Positions 1 to 6,040 of a stretch of 6,040 nucleotides of DNA are shown in pieces; the stretch's first letter is position 1, and each line of letters starts with the position of its first letter. The DNA comes from Sphingomonadales bacterium (GTDB lineage Bacteria; Pseudomonadota; Alphaproteobacteria; Sphingomonadales; Sphingomonadaceae): positions 1 to 6,040 of the forward strand of contig JAIYAA010000196.1 of assembly GCA_027489295.1 (NCBI GenBank), read 5' to 3'. Under the pieces are notes generated by a model. That model was not told the origin of the DNA. It ran no database searches and saw nothing but the letters and a program-made list of their open reading frames with translations. The position numbers and the translations under genes are program-made.

Positions 1-1
1 C

Positions 2-841
2 ATGAGCAGCCACCCCGAAATCGGTTCACAGCTTCCCGAGCCGGGCGTTCCGGTGATTCGCAACGTCAACTGGGGAGGCTTGCGCACCCTCTATATCAAG
101 GAGGTGCGCCGTTTCTTCAAGGTGCAGCTCCAGACGGTGTGGGCGCCGGCGGTCACGACGCTGCTGTATCTGGTGATCTTCACGGTCGCGCTGGGTGGCG
201 GCGGGCGCATGCTGGTGCTGGACGGTGTCCCGATTCATTACGCCGATTTCATCGCCCCCGGCCTGATCGTGATGGGGATGCTGCAGAACGCCTTCGCCAA
301 TGCCAGCTTCTCGCTGCTGGTCGGCAAGATCCAGGGGACGATCGTCGATTATCTGATGCCGCCGCTCTCCACCGGCGAGATGCTGGCGGCGCTGGCCGGC
401 GGATCGGTGACGCGCGCCTTCTGTGTCGGCGGCACGGTGTGGCTGGCGATGGCCTTGTGGGGCGTGCACGTATTCCCCGCGCATTTCTGGGCCGTCCTCT
501 GGTTCGGCTTCCTCGGCTCGCTGTTCCTCGCGCTGATGGGGGTGATGACCTCGATCTGGGCGGAGAAGTTCGATCATGCCGCCGCGGTGACCAATTTCGT
601 CGTCGCGCCGCTCGCGCTGCTTTCGGGCACCTTCTATTCGGTCGAGAACCTCTCGCCGGTATTCCGCGCGATCAGCCATGCCAACCCGTTCTTCTACATC
701 ATCTCGGGCTTCCGCTACGGGTTCCTGGGTGTCGCCGATTCGCCGATCCTGATCGGCAGCGTGGTGATCCTGACGCTGGACGTGGTGCTGGGGCTGGTCT
801 GCTACGCGCTGCTGCGCCGCGGCTGGAAGATCAAGAGCTGA
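2..841 (+). CDS. ABC-2 type transporter permease, YadH-like
   Basis: Inner-membrane permease of an ABC exporter. Such subunits work as dimers with a separate ATPase; the substrate cannot be told from sequence. The 279-residue protein has a polar N-terminus (about 1-40, with a basic KEVRRFFK stretch at 33-40) followed by about six hydrophobic segments near residues 46-66, 84-104, 126-153, 162-186, 196-214 and 249-272. The stretch at 196-243, with SGTFYSVENLSP and then NPFFYIISGFRYGFLG, closely resembles the ABC-2 signature region of E. coli YadH as I remember it. Length is slightly above YadH (about 256 residues) because of a longer N-terminus. The ATG lies one base inside the window, so no ribosome binding site can be seen and a start further upstream cannot be excluded. 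The partner ATPase gene would be expected immediately upstream, outside the window. The C-terminus (RRGWKIKS) is intact. Confidence 0.9.
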   Translation: MSSHPEIGSQLPEPGVPVIRNVNWGGLRTLYIKEVRRFFKVQLQTVWAPAVTTLLYLVIFTVALGGGGRMLVLDGVPIHYADFIAPGLIVMGMLQNAFANASFSLLVGKIQGTIVDYLMPPLSTGEMLAALAGGSVTRAFCVGGTVWLAMALWGVHVFPAHFWAVLWFGFLGSLFLALMGVMTSIWAEKFDHAAAVTNFVVAPLALLSGTFYSVENLSPVFRAISHANPFFYIISGFRYGFLGVADSPILIGSVVILTLDVVLGLVCYALLRRGWKIKS

Positions 842-902
842 GCGCAACCAAGGCTTAAGCCTGCGCGGGCTATGGGTGCGTCCCCCGATCGGACGCCCCG
901 CC
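842..902. other. Short intergenic gap with a 10-bp palindrome
   Basis: This 61-bp gap between the permease and the HD-GYP gene contains a perfect palindrome, GGCTTAAGCC at 852-861, followed by a short imperfect hairpin (AGCC 858-861 with GGCT 868-871). No T tract follows, so it is not a convincing terminator. I see no well-spaced -35/-10 pair, so the HD-GYP gene may be read through from the permease or use a promoter I cannot recognise. Confidence 0.4.
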
Positions 903-2267
903 ATGCTGCATGTTTCTCCCGCCGAGTTCGATACCCGCCACGACGGCACCACGTCGCTCGCGGAGATCCTCGGCGCCTTCTCCTACGCGCTCGACCTGAC
1001 CGAGGGGCAGCCCGAAGGCCATTCGCTGCGCGCCTGCTGGATCGCCAGCCGGATGGCGGCGGCGCTCGCGCTTTCGGCCGAGGACCGCCGCACCGTCTAT
1101 TACGCGACGCTGCTCAAGGATCTGGGCTGCAGCAGCAACGCCGCGCGCATCGCCGAACTGTATCTCGCCGACGATCGCCAGGTGAAGCACGACCACAAAC
1201 TGCTGGGCGTCGGCTTGGCGCCGACGTTGAAATATGTCTTCACCCGCACCGGCCAGGGCCAGCGGCTCGGCGCGCGGGCCAAGGCGATCCTCGCGATCCT
1301 GCGCGACGGCAACGCCATCGTGACGGATCTGATCCAGACGCGCTGCACGCGCGGGGCCGACATCGCCCGCCAGCTCCGCTTCCCCGAGCCCACCGCGCAG
1401 GCGATCGCGGCGCTCGACGAGCATTGGGATGGCAGCGGCAAGCCGCTGGGCCTGCGCGGAGATGCGATCCCGCTGGCCGCGCGCCTCGCGCTGCTCGCCC
1501 AGATCGCCGACGTGTTCCACGCTGCCGCCGGCCCAGAGGCGGCGATCGAGGAGGTCGCCGCGCGATCGGGCAGCTGGTTCGAGCCGGCGCTGGCGCAGTG
1601 CTTCCTGGGCCTCGCCCGCGATCCCGCTTTCTGGGCCGAGGTGACGCATCCCGCGCTGGAGGCGCGCGTCCGCGCCTTCGAGCCCGAGGAACAGCGCGTG
1701 GCGGTGGACGAGGGCTATCTCGACGACATCGCCGCCGCGTTCGGTGCGGTGATCGACGCCAAGAGCCCCTATACCGGCGGCCATTCGGGCCGGGTCGGCT
1801 ATTATGCCGGCGCATTGGGCGAGGCGATGGGGCTGGGCGGGGCGGACCTGCGCACGCTCAAGCGCGGGGCGATGCTCCACGATGTCGGCAAGCTCGCGGT
1901 GAGCAGCCGCGTGCTGGAGAAGCCCGGCAAGCTAGACGACGGCGAATGGGTGGAGATGCGCAGCCACGCCGCGCACACCACCGCGATCCTCTCGCGCATC
2001 GCCCCCTTGCGCGACATGGCGGCGGTAGCCGGCGCGCATCACGAGCGGCTCGACGGGCGCGGCTACCCGCTGGGGCTCGACGCGATGCTGATCGCCCGCG
2101 AGGCGCGGATCATCACCGTGTGCGACTTCTACGACGCGCTCACCGCCGATCGCCCCTATCGCGCGGCGATGCCGGTCGAGCAGGCGCTGGGCATCATGGC
2201 GGGCGAGATCGGCAAGGCGATCGACGGCGACTGCTACGCAGTGCTGCGCGAAATCGTTACGAAGTGA
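903..2267 (+). CDS. HD-GYP domain phosphohydrolase with a degenerate N-terminal HD domain
   Basis: Predicted cytoplasmic phosphodiesterase; HD-GYP domains hydrolyse cyclic di-GMP. With the ATG at 903 the protein has 454 residues. The C-terminal half (about 280-450) is a full HD-GYP domain: H294, HDVGK at 326-330, H355, HHERLDGRGYP at 379-389, and D408 in CDFYDALTADRPYR. These are the usual metal ligands, the conserved lysine and the GYP loop. The position four before H294, a Glu third-metal ligand in trinuclear members, is Tyr290, which suggests a two-metal site. The N-terminal half (about 15-230) looks like a second, decayed HD domain: H40 is kept, HD became KD (72-73), HH became LD (171-172) and GYP became GKP (179-181). 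No membrane segment, receiver or DNA-binding domain is visible. An in-frame GTG at 876 would add nine residues; 903 is preferred because family-like sequence begins there, though neither start has a strong ribosome binding site. Confidence 0.88.
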   Translation: MLHVSPAEFDTRHDGTTSLAEILGAFSYALDLTEGQPEGHSLRACWIASRMAAALALSAEDRRTVYYATLLKDLGCSSNAARIAELYLADDRQVKHDHKLLGVGLAPTLKYVFTRTGQGQRLGARAKAILAILRDGNAIVTDLIQTRCTRGADIARQLRFPEPTAQAIAALDEHWDGSGKPLGLRGDAIPLAARLALLAQIADVFHAAAGPEAAIEEVAARSGSWFEPALAQCFLGLARDPAFWAEVTHPALEARVRAFEPEEQRVAVDEGYLDDIAAAFGAVIDAKSPYTGGHSGRVGYYAGALGEAMGLGGADLRTLKRGAMLHDVGKLAVSSRVLEKPGKLDDGEWVEMRSHAAHTTAILSRIAPLRDMAAVAGAHHERLDGRGYPLGLDAMLIAREARIITVCDFYDALTADRPYRAAMPVEQALGIMAGEIGKAIDGDCYAVLREIVTK

Positions 2268-2334
2268 AAACCGTTTCGCACTAACATCGCGTCTCGGGAC
2301 TCGCGGGGGCGGGTCCGATTCTATGGGGGGATCC
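2268..2334. other. Intergenic gap before the patatin-like gene
   Basis: This 67-bp gap is AT-richer at its left end and very G-rich at its right end. A weak promoter candidate is TTACGA (2257-2262), an 18-bp spacer and CTAACA (2281-2286); the match to consensus is poor. A G run at 2325-2330 lies just before the ATG at 2335 and may act as a weak ribosome binding site. No terminator for the upstream gene is visible. Confidence 0.3.
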
Positions 2335-3741
2335 ATGAAATTGCTGCGTTCTCTGGCGCTGCTTGCCGCAGCGGGACTGTCGCTGGCGGGCTGCACCCAG
2401 CCGCGCCCCAAGCCGATCGCGGGCTGCAACTATGCGATGCGGACGATCGACGTGACGCCGGAATGGCAGGCACGCCAACGTCGCGCCGTTGCCGAGAACG
2501 CGTTGCGGGGTGCCGCCGCCGATCCGCTCGCCGAGGCGCTGCGCGCGCGGCGGCTGGGCAAGCAGCGCGTGATGGCGACGCCGGGCGCGGCGGCCGCGCC
2601 GATCGAGCCGGACCGGTTCCTCGCGCTGAGCGGCGGCGGCCAGCACGGCGCGTTCGGCGCGGGCTTCTTCTACGGCATGGCCGGGCAGGGCGCGCTGCCC
2701 AGCTGGGATATCGTGACCGGCGTCAGCACCGGATCGTTGCAGAGCACGCTCCTATTCCTCGCCAACCAGAAGGTGCCGGGCGATCGCGACTATCCGGCCT
2801 GGGTCGATGGCCCGCTGTCGGGGCGGGAAGGTGCTACGGGCTTCGTCGTGAAGCCGGGTACGTCGAACGTCGGCGATCTCGTGCTCGCCTATTCGATCCT
2901 CAAGGAAGCCGATCTGCTGCGCGTCCGCGCCGGCGGCGCCGGGCTGGGCGCGGTGCGGAAGGGATCGAGCGCGACCTTCGGCCCGCTGCGCGCGCGGCTG
3001 CTCAAGATCATGAGCCTGGATACGCTGCGCCTGGTGGCGGAGGAAGGCGCCAAGAACCGCCGGCTCCTCGTCGGCGTCAGCAATCTCGACGACGGCAAGG
3101 CCTATGCAATCGACCTGACCGCGCTGGTCGCGCCAATGGCGTCGCACAGCCTGTCGGTGGCGGACGAGGAACGCATCCATGGCTGCTATGTCGATGCGCT
3201 GCTCGCCTCGGCCTCGGTGCCGCCGGGCGTGCCGCCGGTGACGCTGCAAAGCCCCGCAAAGACCGAGATGTACATGGATGGCGGCGCGCGCTTCGGCATG
3301 TTCCTCCAGCCGCAGATCGAGGCGTTCGACGCCGCCGGCCCGGGCGGCAGGGCGGAGATCACGCTGATGGTCAACACCTCGATGAACCCGGGCAGCTGGA
3401 GCGGCACCGACGCGCCGATGCAGCGCTGGTCGGCGGTCACCGCCGCGCTGCGGGCGGTCGACCTGATGGAGACGCAGGTCTACAGCTTCTCCGCCGCGCA
3501 GGTGGAAGGGCTGGGACTGCGCTATGGCTGGCTGCGCATGGCCTCGCTCACCACCGCGCCCGGCGGCGAAGCGCCCGACGACCATGTGTTCTACGGCAAG
3601 AGCTGCGCCCAGTGGCAGGCGATCGACGCGCAGGCCAAGCCGCTGCAATTCTATCCGTGGTACATGGCCTGCACCGCCGATTACGGCCGCAGCCGGGGCG
3701 CCACCCAGCAGTGGAATCACCGCGTGCCGGCGCAGCCATGA
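2335..3741 (+). CDS. Patatin-like phospholipase family lipoprotein
   Basis: Predicted serine lipid acyl hydrolase of the patatin fold, which uses a Ser-Asp dyad; the real substrate is unknown. From the ATG at 2335 (468 residues), the N-terminus is a lipoprotein signal: MKLLRS, a hydrophobic core, then the lipobox LAGC with the lipidated cysteine at residue 20. The mature protein would be anchored to the outer or inner membrane, facing the periplasm. Patatin motifs follow in order: a glycine-rich oxyanion-hole segment SGGGQHGAFGAG (about 99-110), the nucleophile elbow GVSTG with Ser131, and DGG with catalytic Asp315. The usual GGGxRG has His in place of Arg. The long C-terminal part has several Trp and Cys residues, which fits export. 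An in-frame ATG at 2323 would add MGGS; 2335 is preferred because it gives a typical signal-peptide start and has a G run upstream. There is no obvious functional link to its neighbours. Confidence 0.88.
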   Translation: MKLLRSLALLAAAGLSLAGCTQPRPKPIAGCNYAMRTIDVTPEWQARQRRAVAENALRGAAADPLAEALRARRLGKQRVMATPGAAAAPIEPDRFLALSGGGQHGAFGAGFFYGMAGQGALPSWDIVTGVSTGSLQSTLLFLANQKVPGDRDYPAWVDGPLSGREGATGFVVKPGTSNVGDLVLAYSILKEADLLRVRAGGAGLGAVRKGSSATFGPLRARLLKIMSLDTLRLVAEEGAKNRRLLVGVSNLDDGKAYAIDLTALVAPMASHSLSVADEERIHGCYVDALLASASVPPGVPPVTLQSPAKTEMYMDGGARFGMFLQPQIEAFDAAGPGGRAEITLMVNTSMNPGSWSGTDAPMQRWSAVTAALRAVDLMETQVYSFSAAQVEGLGLRYGWLRMASLTTAPGGEAPDDHVFYGKSCAQWQAIDAQAKPLQFYPWYMACTADYGRSRGATQQWNHRVPAQP

Positions 3742-3760
3742 ACCCGGGCATAAACGCAGG

Positions 3761-3789
3761 TTGACCTGCGCCCCCAAGCGGCCCTAGAG
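3761..3789 (+). promoter_or_regulatory. Predicted sigma-70-type promoter for argD
   Basis: A -35 box TTGACC (3761-3766) is followed after exactly 17 bp by a -10 box CTAGAG (3784-3789). This is a good match to the housekeeping promoter pattern seen in alphaproteobacteria. It lies after the patatin-like gene stops and 85 bp before the argD start, so transcription should begin near 3796 and give a leader of roughly 78 nt. Confidence 0.65.
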
Positions 3790-3793
3790 AGGT

Positions 3794-3823
3794 GAGAGGG
3801 CGGCCCGGATAGGTCGCCCTTTT
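3794..3823 (+). terminator. Terminator-like hairpin in the argD leader
   Basis: GGGCGGCC (3798-3805) pairs with GGTCGCCC (3812-3819) as an 8-bp stem with one G-U pair and a 6-nt loop (CGGATA). TTTT (3820-3823) follows directly. Bases 3794-3797 could pair with the T tract to lengthen the stem. The shape is that of an intrinsic terminator and it sits 57 bp past the patatin-like stop, so it may end that transcript. It also lies just downstream of the predicted argD transcription start, so it could be a 5' stabilising stem or an attenuator instead. Confidence 0.55.
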
Positions 3824-3857
3824 GCGTTTCTGGAGTTCCACCCTTTTTTGTTTGTTC

Positions 3858-3863
3858 AGGAGG
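3858..3863 (+). promoter_or_regulatory. Strong Shine-Dalgarno for argD
   Basis: AGGAGG lies 10 nt before the ATG at 3874 and fixes that start. It follows a T-rich, probably unpaired stretch (3844-3856), which is unusual in this GC-rich DNA. Together they suggest efficient translation. Confidence 0.75.
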
Positions 3864-3873
3864 TACAGTTCCC

Positions 3874-5070
3874 ATGACCATCACCGCCCTCATGCCCGTC
3901 TACCCGCGGTGCGATGTGCGGCCGGTGCGCGGCGAGGGCTGCTACCTGATCGGCGAACGAGGCGAGCGCTATCTCGACTTTGCCGCCGGTATTGCCGTCA
4001 ACGCGCTGGGCCATGGCCATCCGCATCTGGTGAAGGCGATCGCCGACCAGGCCGCCACGCTGATGCACGTGTCCAACCTGTACGGCAGCCCGCAGGGCGA
4101 GGCGCTGGCGCAGCGCATCGTCGACCACAGCTTCGCCGACACGGTGTTCTTCACCAATTCGGGCGCCGAGGCGATCGAGTGCGCGATCAAGACCGCGCGC
4201 CGCTATCACCACGTCAACGGCAACCCGCAGCGCCACAAGCTGATCACCTTCAAGAACGCCTTCCATGGCCGCACCATGGGCGCGATCTCGGCGACCGATC
4301 AGGCAAAGATGCGCGACGGGTTCGAGCCGCTGGCGCCGGGCTTCGACTATGTGAAGTTCAACGATCTGGAGGGCGCGCTCGCCAAGATCGACGGCGAGAC
4401 CGCCGGCTTCCTGGTCGAGACGGTGCAGGGCGAAGGCGGCATCAGCGCCGGCACCCAGGAATTCATCCAGGGCCTGCGCAAGGCGGCCGACGAACACGGC
4501 CTGCTGCTGGTGCTCGACGAGGTCCAGTGCGGCTATGGCCGTAGCGGCAAGATGTGGGCGTACGAGCATTACGGCATCACGCCGGATATCCTCGCCTCGG
4601 CCAAGGGCATCGGCGGCGGCTTCCCGCTCGGCGCGTGCCTCGCCACCGAGGAAGCGGCCAAGGGCATGGTGTTCGGCACCCACGGCTCCACCTATGGCGG
4701 CAACCCGCTCGCCATGGCGGCGGGCGAAGCGGTGCTCGACGTGATGCTGGAGGAAGGCTTCCTCGAGCATGTCACCACGATGGGCGAGCGGTTGCGCGGC
4801 GCGCTCGAGCAGTTGCTGCCGAACCACGATCACCTGTTCGAGGAGGTCCGCGGCCTTGGCCTGATGCTCGGCGTCAAGCTGAAGCCCGAGGCGGAGGCGC
4901 GCAGCTTCGTCGCGCATCTGCGCGATCATCACGGGCTGCTGACGGTGGCGGCGGGCGAGAATGTCGTCCGCATCCTGCCGCCGCTGGTGATCCAGGAAAG
5001 CCATATCGCCGAGGCGATCGAGAAGCTGAGCGCGGGCGCGCGCAGCTTCGCGGTGCCCGCCGCGGCCTGA
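3874..5070 (+). CDS. argD: Acetylornithine aminotransferase
   Basis: Cytoplasmic PLP-dependent class III aminotransferase that converts N-acetylglutamate semialdehyde plus glutamate to N-acetylornithine and 2-oxoglutarate in arginine synthesis. Family members often also accept succinyl-diaminopimelate (lysine pathway). The 398 residues match the usual length. Visible motifs in order: NSGAEAIE (95-102) for the PLP phosphate; FHGRTMGA (130-137); the VQGEGG segment; [12 protein letters not shown] with Asp215, which contacts the PLP ring nitrogen; [13 protein letters not shown] with the Schiff-base Lys244; and [11 protein letters not shown] (270-280), whose Thr273 would contact the phosphate in the partner subunit. 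The start at 3874 is supported by a strong AGGAGG. It is followed after 149 bp by argF on the same strand, and this pairing is common in alphaproteobacteria. Specificity within class III is inferred from overall resemblance and the argF neighbour; succinylornithine or other ornithine-type aminotransferases are the main alternatives. Confidence 0.95.
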   Translation: MTITALMPVYPRCDVRPVRGEGCYLIGERGERYLDFAAGIAVNALGHGHPHLVKAIADQAATLMHVSNLYGSPQGEALAQRIVDHSFADTVFFTNSGAEAIECAIKTARRYHHVNGNPQRHKLITFKNAFHGRTMGAISATDQAKMRDGFEPLAPGFDYVKFNDLEGALAKIDGETAGFLVETVQGEGGISAGTQEFIQGLRKAADEHGLLLVLDEVQCGYGRSGKMWAYEHYGITPDILASAKGIGGGFPLGACLATEEAAKGMVFGTHGSTYGGNPLAMAAGEAVLDVMLEEGFLEHVTTMGERLRGALEQLLPNHDHLFEEVRGLGLMLGVKLKPEAEARSFVAHLRDHHGLLTVAAGENVVRILPPLVIQESHIAEAIEKLSAGARSFAVPAAA

Positions 5071-5084
5071 GGAACGAACTGATC

Positions 5085-5213
5085 CTCCCCGGGGACGGGG
5101 AGGGGGACCATGCGAAGCGTGGTGGAGGGGGATTTCCGCAACGGGTGTCGCTGGTGGGGGCTCCCCTCCACCCCGACTCTCCGGATCGCGATCCCCCTCC
5201 CCGTGCCGGGGAG
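5085..5213. repeat. Nested inverted-repeat element between argD and argF
   Basis: The outer arms are 5085-5107 and 5192-5213; they are inverted copies that differ only around the central three bases (GGA against CA on the same strand). Each arm is itself a small hairpin: CTCCCC/GGGGAG on the left (5085-5100) and CTCCCCG-TGC-CGGGGAG on the right (5197-5213). Inner arms GGTGGAGGGG (5121-5130) and CCCCTCCACC (5163-5172) pair perfectly over 10 bp. A further left-side hairpin, CCATGC-GAA-GCGTGG, spans 5108-5122, and the palindrome GGATCGCGATCC spans 5183-5194. I recall similar G-rich/C-rich intergenic palindromes as being scattered through sphingomonad genomes, so this is probably a dispersed REP- or MITE-like unit. 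No ORF or T tract is seen in it. Confidence 0.8.
5208..5213 (+). promoter_or_regulatory. argF ribosome binding site inside the repeat arm
   Basis: GGGGAG lies 6 nt before the argF ATG at 5220 and is the only plausible Shine-Dalgarno. It is also the 3' side of the local 7-bp hairpin 5197-5213 and part of the right outer arm of the inverted repeat, so RNA folding could hide it. Confidence 0.55.
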
Positions 5214-5219
5214 AATGTT

Positions 5220-6040
5220 ATGACCCGCCACTTTATCGATCTCACCGATGCCGGACCCGATGCCATCGCGGCGATGCTGAACGACGCGATGGCGCGCAAG
5301 CAGGCCCGCGCCGGCTGGCCCAAGGGCAAGGCCGATGCCGACGCCCCGCTCGCCGGCCACACGCTGGCGATGATCTTCGAGAAGAACAGCACCCGCACCC
5401 GCGTCTCGTTCGACATGGCGATCCGCCAGCTGGGCGGCACCAGCATCGTGATGGATGCTGGCTCGATGCAGCTCGGCCGCGGCGAGAGCATCGCCGATAC
5501 CGCGCGCGTGCTCTCCGGCTATGTCGACGCGATCATGATCCGCACCGACGATCATCAGAAGGTGCTCGACATGGCGGCGCACGCCACCGTGCCGGTGATC
5601 AACGGCCTCACCGATGCCTCGCACCCCTGCCAGATCATGGCCGACCTGCTGACCATCCTGGAGAACGGCAAGGCGCTGCCCGGCCTCAAGGTCGCGTGGC
5701 TGGGCGACGGCAACAATGTGCTCGCCTCGATCATGGAAGCCGGCGGGCTGATGCAGTTCGACGTCGTCGCGGCCTGCCCGCAGGGCTATCAGCCGAGCGA
5801 TGCCGATGTCGCCCGCGGGCGTGGCCGCGCCCGCGTGGTCGGCACCGCGCGCGAGGCGGTGGAAGGCGCGGACATCATCGTCACCGATACCTGGATCTCG
5901 ATGGGCCAGGCGCATGCCGAGACCAAGCTCGCCGCGATGATGCCCTTCCAGGTCGACGCAGCGCTGATGGCCGCTGCAAAGCCCGACGCGCGCTTCCTCC
6001 ACTGCCTGCCCGCGCATCGCGGCGAGGAAGTGACCGACGC
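5220..6040 (+). CDS. argF: Ornithine carbamoyltransferase (3' end cut by window edge)
   Basis: Cytoplasmic enzyme that joins carbamoyl phosphate and ornithine to give citrulline, the sixth step of arginine synthesis; usually a trimer. The visible part is 273 full codons of an expected 305-310 or so, so roughly the last 35 residues lie beyond the window. It begins [10 protein letters not shown]. Motifs in order: STRTR at 57-61 (carbamoyl-phosphate binding), HPCQ at 135-138, the WLGDGNN segment at the start of the ornithine domain, SMG at 227-229 (ornithine-binding loop), and HCLPAHRG at 261-268 with the active-site Cys262. HPCQ plus SMG and HCLP separate it from aspartate carbamoyltransferase and point to a true anabolic OTC. 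The start is set by the Shine-Dalgarno at 5208-5213 and by the family-like N-terminus. No promoter is visible in the argD-argF gap, so co-transcription with argD is likely. Confidence 0.95.
   Translation, partial: MTRHFIDLTDAGPDAIAAMLNDAMARKQARAGWPKGKADADAPLAGHTLAMIFEKNSTRTRVSFDMAIRQLGGTSIVMDAGSMQLGRGESIADTARVLSGYVDAIMIRTDDHQKVLDMAAHATVPVINGLTDASHPCQIMADLLTILENGKALPGLKVAWLGDGNNVLASIMEAGGLMQFDVVAACPQGYQPSDADVARGRGRARVVGTAREAVEGADIIVTDTWISMGQAHAETKLAAMMPFQVDAALMAAAKPDARFLHCLPAHRGEEVTD

Noticed and set aside
872..2284. Plus-strand frame of 470 codons starting at ATG 872, overlapping the HD-GYP gene.
   Set aside because: Its product is a low-complexity Arg/Gly/Ala-rich string; the overlapping frame from 903 has full HD-GYP motifs.
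2261..2285. Imperfect inverted repeat AGTGAAA ... TTTCGCACT as an operator.
   Set aside because: It is short, needs a 2-nt bulge, overlaps the end of the HD-GYP coding region and matches no regulator site that I can name.
2291..2319. Possible hairpin TCGGGAC ... GTCCGA before the patatin-like gene, as a terminator or regulator.
   Set aside because: The stem needs a bulge and there is no T tract; it is no better than expected in G-rich DNA.
3822..4544. Small leader peptide or alternative gene starting at TTG 3822 ahead of argD.
   Set aside because: The frame overlaps argD for most of its length, has a weak start, and the product is Arg-rich with no arginine-attenuation-type codon run in the leader part.
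3856..5004. Minus-strand open frame of 382 codons opposite argD.
   Set aside because: It mirrors argD almost completely, has no family-like motif, and lacks a visible ribosome binding site; argD itself is unambiguous.
4929..6017. Long open frame (362 codons) on the minus strand opposite argF and the end of argD.
   Set aside because: It lies antisense to argF, which has every OTC motif. Its translation is rich in Arg, His, Gly and Ala with no recognisable domain, typical of antisense frames in GC-rich DNA.

Overview
The window is GC-rich DNA with tightly packed genes, all on the + strand. Codon use, protein sequences and the promoter style (TTGACC, 17 bp, CTAGAG) suggest an alphaproteobacterium, most likely a sphingomonad (Sphingomonas or relative). 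This placement is inferred from overall character, not from a marker gene. No phage, transposase, CRISPR, tRNA or rRNA is visible.

Layout, left to right: (1) a YadH-like ABC-2 transporter permease (2-841), whose ATPase partner would lie upstream, outside the window; (2) a cyclic-di-GMP-phosphodiesterase-type HD-GYP protein (903-2267), built as a tandem in which the first HD domain has lost its metal ligands and the second keeps them; (3) a patatin-like phospholipase predicted to be a lipoprotein (2335-3741); (4) a 132-bp gap holding a good sigma-70-type promoter, a GC-rich hairpin with a T tract and a strong Shine-Dalgarno; (5) argD, acetylornithine aminotransferase (3874-5070); (6) a 149-bp gap filled by a nested inverted-repeat element whose right arm contains the argF ribosome binding site; (7) argF, ornithine carbamoyltransferase (5220 to the window end, truncated by the edge).

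The first three genes look like separate cell-envelope or signalling functions that happen to share a strand. The last two form an arginine biosynthesis unit: ArgD makes N-acetylornithine and, after deacetylation by an enzyme encoded elsewhere, ArgF converts ornithine to citrulline. The argD promoter region marks the boundary between the two halves.

No wholly new system is evident. The points most worth a second look are the degenerate/active tandem in the HD-GYP protein, the terminator-like hairpin right at the predicted start of the argD transcript, and the inverted-repeat element that may mask the argF ribosome binding site.
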